This document shows positions 1 to 5,207 of a DNA stretch of 7,013 nt, one piece after another (position 1 is the stretch's first letter; the number at the start of each line of letters is the position of its first letter). The stretch is from an uncultured Sediminibacterium sp. (GTDB lineage Bacteria > Bacteroidota > Bacteroidia > Chitinophagales > Chitinophagaceae): assembly GCF_946481145.1 (NCBI RefSeq), contig NZ_CAMLMJ010000047.1, positions 1 through 7,013 on the forward strand, given 5' to 3'. Under the pieces are notes generated by a model. That model had not been told where the DNA came from, made no database searches, and saw only the letters and a program-made list of their open reading frames with translations. Both the position numbers and the translations under genes were made by a program.

Positions 1-64
1 GTAACGAGTAAACTCACCGCAGGGAACATGAGATAACAGAGGAAGCCGCAGAGGTGTACTCGGG
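1..64. other. Short intergenic stretch downstream of the flippase, with weak dyad
   Basis: No coding sequence is apparent in these 64 bases. CGAGTA (5-10) followed by CACC (15-18) can pair with GGTG (53-56) followed by TACTCG (57-62), leaving a 4-nt bulge, so a weak hairpin could form just after the flippase stop codon. There is no T-run on the minus strand after it that would make it a convincing intrinsic terminator. The words CCGCAGGG and GCCGCAGAGG make it look like a degenerate intergenic repeat, but I cannot assign it to a family. Confidence 0.3.
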
Positions 65-1570
65 TTATTTGATGTATTTACCAATTACAGGCATTTTTTG
101 AAACTCTTTTCGCTCCACCAATAAAATAAACCAGGCAAACACAGCTAATAAAATCAGTCCAAATAAAGTTCCTGCCCATAAAGCATCAACAAAGTATACA
201 AAGAGTTGGTGAATTAAAAAAAGGAGGGTAACAATTGTGAGATAAGCGAGTAACTTTTTAGTTGCATAGGGAATACGGTAATATTTTTGCCCGAGCTTAT
301 AACTAATGACCATCATAAATGCATAACAGGCAAATGTTGCCCATGCACTTCCGTTATACCCGAATAAAGGAATCCACCAGATATTGAGGAGAATGGTAAT
401 CGCCGCCCCGGCCAGGGTAATCCAGGCACCGGTAAGCGTTTTATTAGTAAGCTTGTACCATACACTCAGGTTATAGTAAATACCCAGGAGCACAGAACCC
501 ATTCCCAGTATGGGAACAATGCCAAGACCTTCACCATATTCAGCCGCATGAGAGCCGTACGACAAATATTTTATCAAAGGAAGGTTTACCATAATAGCCA
601 GCCACATAAATGCACAGGTAATCACGAAAAACTTCATCACCCTTGCATAAGTGCGCTGTGCATTATCTTCTTTTGCCTGGTTAAAAAAGAAAGGCTCTGC
701 ACCCATACGAAATACCTGTATGAAGATGGTAATGAGTACGGCTACTTTATAATTGGCACCGAAAATACCCAACTGTCTCAATTCTTCTTCACGAGGTAAA
801 TTAAGTACCCTGGTGTAAACAAGTCTGCTCAACATTTCATTGATCATGCCGCCAAGTCCTACAATGATCAATGGGTAAGAATAATTCATTACACGCTTCC
901 ACAAATTGAAGTCGAACGAGAACCGGAAACTGATAAGTTCTTTGGTGAGCAAGAGTAAGGTAACGATAGCAGAGATAACATTGGCAATGATATAATAACC
1001 AATATCAATGCTTGGGTCATAAAAAAATAACCAGGCGCTTTGTGGATCTTCTTTGTAGAGTTTTGGGCAAAACCCAATAAAAAATAATACCAACAATACA
1101 TTCACTGCAATACTGAATACCTTAATAAATGCAAACATCCTTGGTCTGCCCTCTTGCCTAAGTTTGGCAAAGGGGATGATAGAAATAGTATCAAAAAAAA
1201 GGATCCAGGCCATCCACCTGATGTATTCCGGATGGTCAGCGAAATCAATCAGTTTAGCAATAGCCGGTGACTGCCATAAAAGAAGGCCAGTGAAAATAAT
1301 GGTGCTTACAAGAATAGATATGGTGAGTGTATTAAACACTTTTGTTTTATCATTATCCTGAATGAACCTGAAATAGCTTGTTTCAAGTCCATAGGTAAAT
1401 AAAATATTAAAGAAAGGAATTAACGCATATATCTGCGTAATGCTCGCTGTACTGCTTGGTTCATACCACCAGAATAACAGAATATTCAGTGCATACCCCA
1501 AAAAGCGACTGGCAATGGTGGGAACACCGTACCATAATGTTTGTCCTGCTAATTTTTTGATACTACTCAA
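65..1570 (-). CDS. Polysaccharide/lipid flippase, MOP superfamily (Wzx-like)
   Basis: This is a multi-pass inner-membrane protein of the Polysacc_synt (Wzx/MurJ-like) class, expected to flip an undecaprenyl-linked glycan or similar lipid-linked sugar across the inner membrane. By eye about 14 hydrophobic segments can be marked, from LWYGVPTIASRFLGYALNIL at the N-terminus to LFGLILLAVFAWFILL near the end, followed by a short basic tail. Paired charged motifs such as FRMGAEPFFF lie mid-protein. With the TTG start at 1570 the protein is 501 aa, usual for the family, and begins MSSIKKLAGQTLWYG, which I recall as a typical start for Bacteroidota homologues. Longer in-frame starts exist (ATG 1669, ATG 1684, TTG 1771), but they would translate a hairpin repeat into an odd basic extension, and the longest runs into the peroxidase gene. 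The transported substrate cannot be read from the sequence. No glycosyltransferases are visible beside it. Confidence 0.88.
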   Translation of the reverse strand: MSSIKKLAGQTLWYGVPTIASRFLGYALNILLFWWYEPSSTASITQIYALIPFFNILFTYGLETSYFRFIQDNDKTKVFNTLTISILVSTIIFTGLLLWQSPAIAKLIDFADHPEYIRWMAWILFFDTISIIPFAKLRQEGRPRMFAFIKVFSIAVNVLLVLFFIGFCPKLYKEDPQSAWLFFYDPSIDIGYYIIANVISAIVTLLLLTKELISFRFSFDFNLWKRVMNYSYPLIIVGLGGMINEMLSRLVYTRVLNLPREEELRQLGIFGANYKVAVLITIFIQVFRMGAEPFFFNQAKEDNAQRTYARVMKFFVITCAFMWLAIMVNLPLIKYLSYGSHAAEYGEGLGIVPILGMGSVLLGIYYNLSVWYKLTNKTLTGAWITLAGAAITILLNIWWIPLFGYNGSAWATFACYAFMMVISYKLGQKYYRIPYATKKLLAYLTIVTLLFLIHQLFVYFVDALWAGTLFGLILLAVFAWFILLVERKEFQKMPVIGKYIK

Positions 1571-1582
1571 TGCAATTTTTTT

Positions 1583-1655
1583 AGTCCGAAAGTCCGGAGT
1601 CCGAAAGATAAGAATCAGCTGTTTTCGGACTTTCGGACTTCCGGTCTCTCGGACT
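1583..1655. repeat. Imperfect inverted repeat of AGTCCGAAAG units
   Basis: The left arm (1583-1607) and right arm (1630-1655) are near-perfect reverse complements over about 25 nt, with two mismatches and one extra base. An alternative perfect 14-bp pairing joins 1583-1596 with 1626-1639. The element is built from repeats of GTCCGAAA and its complement. It fills the gap between the peroxidase stop and the preferred flippase start, ending 12 nt before that start. The T-run at 1576-1582 lies on the wrong side for a plus-strand terminator and reads as A's on the minus strand, so this is not a standard intrinsic terminator. It is most likely a dispersed intergenic repeat that folds in the mRNA. 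Its family and function are unknown. Confidence 0.85.
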
Positions 1656-1662
1656 CTTTCCA

Positions 1663-1693
1663 CAAACATCGTATTTCTTCCCATTAAATTCAA
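1663..1693 (-). promoter_or_regulatory. Possible Bacteroidota-type promoter for the flippase
   Basis: On the minus strand TTG (1693-1691) is followed after 20 nt by GATGTTTG (1670-1663). This matches the Bacteroidota housekeeping pattern, TTTG or TTG at -33 and TAnnTTTG at -7, with one mismatch in the -7 box. Transcription from here would place the inverted repeat at 1583-1655 in the 5' leader of the flippase mRNA. The match is short and could be chance. Confidence 0.28.
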
Positions 1694-1712
1694 GAATAGC
1701 CCGGAACATTCA

Positions 1713-2786
1713 TTAATTATTATGAATATCTGCCGGAGCGGTGGTACTGATTCCTTTGCCTGGTTGGGCAAGGTTTGGGTTATTGAGAAAGCTTGTATCG
1801 GTAAGTGTGTATAGAAATGCAGTGATTTGTCCTATTTCAAAATTGGATAGAGGAAGCCTGGTTTTTAGCAAGCTGTCGGTGGTTGACCCGATCACCATAT
1901 TTTTCCTGTAATGATCCATTACACTTATGATGGAAAAAAAGCGACCATCGTGCCCATAAGGAAAAGTGCGCATTACATTTCTCAAACTGGGTACACGGAA
2001 CTTCAGTGAATCACTGCTTTCATTGGTAATTTTCATGCGACCAAGGTCTTTAAGAAAAGGATCAAGAGGCATACCAATATTACGGTAACTGTAATCGGTA
2101 AATAAGGGTTCGGTATGACAACTAACACATTTCTGCTTAAAGATTTCGTATCCCAATTTTTCCGGGAGAATAAAAGTGTCAAGTCCTCTTTGCACCCGAT
2201 CATATTTGCTATTGCTACTTACAAAAGTGAGCAGGAACTGGCTGAGTGCTTTGGTAATACGTTGTGTACTGATGGTTTCGTCGCCAAAAGCAGCTTTAAA
2301 TAATTGCCTGTATGCTTTTTCTGCCTGTAGCTTTTTAATGAGGTTCACGAGGTTCTCTGCCATTTCATTTTCTGCAGTAATAGGTGCCAATGGCTGAAGA
2401 TCCAGATGGTTTATACCGCCATCCCACATGAATTCTTTTTGCCAGGCGAGGTTAAATAATCCAGGTGCATTGCGGGTGGTGAGAGAATTATTAAAACCAT
2501 GACTCAGGTTGTGATCATAAGTATTGAATGCACCAAATTGCTGGTGACAGGTACCGCATGAGATAGATCCGTCTTTGCTCAATCGTGTATCATAAAATAG
2601 CTGTCTGCCAAGTTCAATACCTTCTTTGGTAAGTGGGTTCGATTTAAAATCATATACCGGTTTAGGCCAACCCTTCGGAACTATAAAAGAAACAGGTGTT
2701 GGTTTAATAATGTTGTTGAGTGTGATCCATGAAATAGACAACGAAGCAAGAATGGCAATGGTTATTATGGTTCTTGAATACCTCAT
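1713..2786 (-). CDS. Di-heme cytochrome c peroxidase family protein, MbnH/MauG-like
   Basis: This exported 357-aa protein carries two covalent c-type hemes and belongs to the bacterial CCP/MauG family. An N-terminal hydrophobic segment (about residues 7-22) acts as signal or membrane anchor, placing the protein in the periplasm. The heme sites are C77-G-T-C80-H81 and C220-V-S-C223-H224. W121 in FMWDGG matches the conserved inter-heme tryptophan. FRVPSLRN (263-270) and PYGHDGR (276-282) are family signatures. Counting from H279, the residue at the position of the distal Met of classical CCPs is Y293 (in DHY), which suggests a MauG/MbnH-type His-Tyr heme rather than His-Met. The start ATG overlaps the mbnP stop as ATGA, so the two are likely translationally coupled. 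By analogy with MbnH it may oxidise a tryptophan of its MbnP partner. Plain H2O2 removal is the alternative. The tail after about residue 335 is short and low in conservation. Confidence 0.9.
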   Translation of the reverse strand: MRYSRTIITIAILASLSISWITLNNIIKPTPVSFIVPKGWPKPVYDFKSNPLTKEGIELGRQLFYDTRLSKDGSISCGTCHQQFGAFNTYDHNLSHGFNNSLTTRNAPGLFNLAWQKEFMWDGGINHLDLQPLAPITAENEMAENLVNLIKKLQAEKAYRQLFKAAFGDETISTQRITKALSQFLLTFVSSNSKYDRVQRGLDTFILPEKLGYEIFKQKCVSCHTEPLFTDYSYRNIGMPLDPFLKDLGRMKITNESSDSLKFRVPSLRNVMRTFPYGHDGRFFSIISVMDHYRKNMVIGSTTDSLLKTRLPLSNFEIGQITAFLYTLTDTSFLNNPNLAQPGKGISTTAPADIHNN

Positions 2787-3478
2787 GGTTGCTGGTTGAT
2801 CGAGAACATGGTGCTGTAATTATTGGCAAAACGAATGGCCAGTGCACCGGGGCTATGACAAATAGGCGTTTTGGCAATATCAATGTCTTTGAACCAGACA
2901 GAAGCATCTGCAACAATGGATATTGAATGGGTAAATACAGGACTCTTTAATTCAATATTTCTTGTGGTATTCTGGTTGTTGCGAAATCCTCCAATATGAT
3001 AGGTAAACTGTTTACCCGCAATCATCGAACTACTGGCTGTTCCTTCTAGTTTGGCCATGATATAACCGGTGTTCCAGGTCCAGAACATACCCTGCAATGG
3101 ATCCAATGCACCTGTTTGAACGCCGGATACATTGCGGATACTATCAACACCTAATAAAAAACCAATGCCAACATAATCATCTTCCGGAACGCTTAGTGTT
3201 AACCGGGTAGTTTTTTCATCAGCAATATCTATCAGGAAATATTCATTGGCTAGTGTGAAAATTTTGCCCTTGCTGTTGGTGAGTTTAATATGCGAAACAT
3301 AATATTTGAAACGATTTACAACCAGTGTATCCTTACCCAGGTAATAGGTTTGTTCTGGTATTAGCGGGTCGGTACCGAATCGATTAACGAATTGTATGGT
3401 TAGTGGCCGAACTTTTTGGGCCCTTGCTTCAGCAAAAAAACAGGTTATGAGATATAAGAGGCAGAATATTTTTTTCAC
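2783..3478 (-). CDS. MbnP-like periplasmic protein (putative copper-binding partner of the di-heme peroxidase)
   Basis: This 231-aa exported protein has an N-terminal signal sequence with likely cleavage after ARA (residue 20). LITC at 10-13 resembles a lipobox, but Thr before Cys makes a lipoprotein unlikely. The mature part resembles the MbnP domain: an early FVNRFGTDPL segment, FKYYVSHIKL (57-66), FLLGVDSIRN, then LDPLQGMFWTWNTGYI (125-140), and a C-terminal segment with C207-H208-S-P-G followed by ANNYSTMFSI. In characterised systems MbnP binds copper and carries a tryptophan converted to kynurenine by its MbnH partner. W133, W135 and W195 are the tryptophans here, and C207 is the only cysteine of the mature protein. 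The start codon is GTG, located 3 nt after the arfB stop and in the same frame. The ATGA overlap with the peroxidase gene supports a functional pair. The copper role is inferred from the family. Confidence 0.82.
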   Translation of the reverse strand: MKKIFCLLYLITCFFAEARAQKVRPLTIQFVNRFGTDPLIPEQTYYLGKDTLVVNRFKYYVSHIKLTNSKGKIFTLANEYFLIDIADEKTTRLTLSVPEDDYVGIGFLLGVDSIRNVSGVQTGALDPLQGMFWTWNTGYIMAKLEGTASSSMIAGKQFTYHIGGFRNNQNTTRNIELKSPVFTHSISIVADASVWFKDIDIAKTPICHSPGALAIRFANNYSTMFSINQQP

Positions 3479-3481
3479 AAT

Positions 3482-3892
3482 TCAGAGATAATCGTTCTTG
3501 TTGATTTTTTTTCTTTGCGCTTTATTACGGGTATGCATTTTCTTTGACTCCAATCTTTTCTCCTTCGCTGCTTTACTGGGTTTTGTGGGCTTGCGAATTT
3601 TCCTTTTAATAAGGGAAGTAGTGATAAGCTGGGTGATTTTACGGATCACTTCCTCCTTATTGCCCAATTGCGATCTTTCAGATTGTGATTTTACCAGCAG
3701 ATAACCATCATCTGTAATCCGATTGCTTAGTCGATCTATGATCATGGCTTTTTCTTCATCGGTAAAAAATACAGAGTCTGCCACTTTCCAGCGGCCTTCT
3801 ACCATGGTTTCCACTTTGTTCACATTTTGACCGCCTTTGCCGCCACTGCGTGCAGTCTGGAATTGTATTTCGGTTCTAATATCTATCTTCAT
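3482..3892 (-). CDS. arfB: Alternative ribosome-rescue factor, peptidyl-tRNA hydrolase ArfB (YaeJ)
   Basis: ArfB hydrolyses peptidyl-tRNA on ribosomes stalled on mRNA lacking a stop codon. The 136-aa protein has the release-factor-like catalytic domain with RSGGKGGQNVNKVET near the N-terminus, the catalytic GGQ being residues 20-22. The C-terminal tail from about residue 95 is very rich in Lys and Arg (KRKIRKPTKP, later RNKAQRKKINKN), the part that enters the empty mRNA channel in the E. coli protein. Length agrees with the ArfB family and is far shorter than RF1/RF2. ATG 3892 is preferred because MKIDIRTEIQF begins the conserved domain; a TTG at 3913 would add seven residues. It diverges from dtd across 36 nt and leads the mbnP-mbnH genes in a probable operon. 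Confidence 0.92.
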   Translation of the reverse strand: MKIDIRTEIQFQTARSGGKGGQNVNKVETMVEGRWKVADSVFFTDEEKAMIIDRLSNRITDDGYLLVKSQSERSQLGNKEEVIRKITQLITTSLIKRKIRKPTKPSKAAKEKRLESKKMHTRNKAQRKKINKNDYL

Positions 3893-3928
3893 TACAAAAT
3901 AAAGTTCGTACAAAAAGCGGAATCAATT

Positions 3929-4381
3929 ATGAGAATTGTGATTCAAAGGGTAAGTGAAGCAAGTGTTCAGGTTGATGGGCACATCACAGGAAGTATACAA
4001 CATGGTTTACTGGTACTTGTGGGTATTGAAGACATTGATACCAAAGAAGATATAGAATGGTTAAGTAATAAAATCGTAAACATTCGATTATTCAACGATG
4101 CCGATGGGGTGATGAATTTATCGGTAAAAGATGTCGATGGTGAAATTTTACTGGTAAGCCAGTTTACCCTGCATGCCAGTACTAAAAAAGGCAACAGGCC
4201 TTCTTATATACGTGCATCCAAACCTGATATTGCCATTCCCATGTATGAGGAAATGATTAAACAGTTATCTGGTGATCTGGGTAAGCCGGTGCAAACTGGT
4301 ATTTTTGGTGCCGATATGAAAGTGCGTTTACTGAACGATGGTCCGGTAACCATTGTGATGGATTCAAAAAACAAAGAGTAA
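3929..4381 (+). CDS. dtd: D-aminoacyl-tRNA deacylase
   Basis: Dtd is a cytoplasmic enzyme that removes D-amino acids (and glycine mischarged on tRNA-Ala) from tRNA, protecting translation. The 150-aa protein matches the family in full length. It begins MRIVIQRVSEASVQVDG, and carries the active-site motif SQFTL (about residues 79-83), a downstream GNRPSY segment, and near the C-terminus LLNDGPVTIVMDS, which contains the Gly-cisPro GPVT motif that screens the D-configuration. The ATG at 3929 is chosen because the conserved domain starts right there; an upstream in-frame extension overlaps arfB and is not credible. The stop overlaps the next start as TAATG. It is first in an operon with the globin and MazG-like genes. 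Confidence 0.95.
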   Translation: MRIVIQRVSEASVQVDGHITGSIQHGLLVLVGIEDIDTKEDIEWLSNKIVNIRLFNDADGVMNLSVKDVDGEILLVSQFTLHASTKKGNRPSYIRASKPDIAIPMYEEMIKQLSGDLGKPVQTGIFGADMKVRLLNDGPVTIVMDSKNKE

Positions 4382-4782
4382 TGGACATTCAAAGTCGGGC
4401 AGATATTGAAACACTCATGCGTGCCTTTTATCAGAAAGCCATTCCTGATGCTGTTATCGGGCATTATTTTACTTCTGTAATGCAAATGGATCTGGAAAAG
4501 CACCTACCTGTTATTATAGATTTCTGGGAAACGGTGTTGTTTGGTGTGGCGCGATACAAAGCAAATGCGATTGCGGCACATAAACACCTGCATGAAAAGT
4601 CGCCTTTTACAGACGCTCATTTCAATCAGTGGGTAACTTTATTCCAGGCAACAGTAGATGAATTATTCAGTGGCGATAAAGCCGAGCTTGCTAAACAACG
4701 GGCTTATTCAATAGCAACAGTGATGAAAATAAAAACCATTCATGCTGATGCCCCCATCAACCATCAAAACAAATCATTATGA
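4381..4782 (+). CDS. Group III truncated hemoglobin
   Basis: This 133-aa protein is a 2-over-2 heme globin of group III, the class of Campylobacter Ctb. Aligning it by eye to Ctb as I remember it gives Y17 at B10 (AFYQKAIPD), H41 at E7 (LEKHLPVIIDFWETVLFG), H67 as proximal F8 (YKANAIAAHKHL) and W84 at G8 (FNQWVTLF). H69 is a less likely proximal ligand. Tyr B10 and Trp G8 are the polar distal residues typical of the group and suggest tight ligand binding, with proposed roles in O2, NO or peroxide chemistry; the true role is not fixed. It has no signal peptide and is cytoplasmic. It is joined to dtd by TAATG and to the MazG-like gene by ATGA, so it is an integral operon member. The last 12 or so residues are unstructured-looking. 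Confidence 0.88.
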   Translation: MDIQSRADIETLMRAFYQKAIPDAVIGHYFTSVMQMDLEKHLPVIIDFWETVLFGVARYKANAIAAHKHLHEKSPFTDAHFNQWVTLFQATVDELFSGDKAELAKQRAYSIATVMKIKTIHADAPINHQNKSL

Positions 4783-5102
4783 CCATAGCAGCAGCTCAGG
4801 AACAGGTAGACCAATGGATTAATACCACTGGTGTGCGTTATTTCAATGAATTAACCAATCTCGGCATTTTAATGGAAGAAGTCGGAGAGTTAAGCAGACT
4901 GATGGTGAGAAAATACGGGGAACAGTCGTTCAAAGAATCCGACAAAGGCAAAGAACTCAGCGATGAAATGGCCGATGTATTATGGGTATTAATTTGTCTG
5001 GCCAACCAAACAGGCGTAAATCTGACAGAGGCACTGGAGAAGAATTTTGAAAAGAAAAATATCCGCGACGCGGAGAGACATAAAAATAATCCGAAACTGT
5101 AG
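4779..5102 (+). CDS. MazG-like nucleotide pyrophosphohydrolase
   Basis: This 107-aa protein is a single-domain, all-alpha member of the MazG superfamily, which cleaves NTPs or dNTPs to the monophosphate and pyrophosphate and is thought to clear aberrant nucleotides. The metal-binding signature EExxE...ExxD is present as E33-E34-x-x-E37 (LMEEVGEL) and E63-x-x-D66 (SDEMADVLWVL). It is half the size of the two-domain E. coli MazG and fits the short MazG/YpjD type that works as an oligomer. The start codon overlaps the globin stop as ATGA. Substrate specificity cannot be told from sequence. It ends the operon, 19 nt before a large hairpin. Confidence 0.9.
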   Translation: MTIAAAQEQVDQWINTTGVRYFNELTNLGILMEEVGELSRLMVRKYGEQSFKESDKGKELSDEMADVLWVLICLANQTGVNLTEALEKNFEKKNIRDAERHKNNPKL

Positions 5103-5120
5103 AAGAGAGATGAAACAGAA

Positions 5121-5207
5121 AAATAAGAAATAAGGAATAAGAAATCAGAAAGGGAAAAACAAATCCTACTTCCTGATTTCTTATTCCATGTTCCTTATTT
5201 CTTATTT
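5121..5207. terminator. Long hairpin between convergent genes, probable bidirectional terminator
   Basis: The left arm (5121-5148) and right arm (5173-5207) are reverse complements built from AATAAGAAAT units, with one insertion of about seven bases (near CCATGTT) in the right arm. The loop is about 24 nt. The stem is AT-rich but long. It sits between the MazG-like gene and the convergent peptidase gene, and the right arm includes the peptidase stop codon (5202-5204). It could stop transcription from both sides or act as an mRNA 3'-end stabiliser. The left arm holds a direct repeat, AATAAGAAATAAGG then AATAAGAAATCAG, which suggests it belongs to a dispersed repeat type. Confidence 0.7.

Noticed and set aside
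1576..1655. Inverted repeat with T-run as an intrinsic terminator.
   Set aside because: The T-run precedes the stem on the plus strand and reads as A's after the stem on the minus strand, so neither direction has the stem-then-U-run layout.
1440..1814. 124-codon plus-strand open frame across the flippase/peroxidase junction.
   Set aside because: It is antisense to two well-supported genes and to the inverted repeat, with no recognisable domain.
3437..3448. LITC near the MbnP N-terminus as a lipoprotein lipobox.
   Set aside because: Thr directly before Cys is atypical and a standard signal-peptidase I site (ARA-Q) follows, so a soluble periplasmic protein is more likely.
3827..3928. Upstream extension of dtd by 34 codons.
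   Set aside because: It is antisense to the arfB start region, and the conserved Dtd domain begins exactly at ATG 3929.
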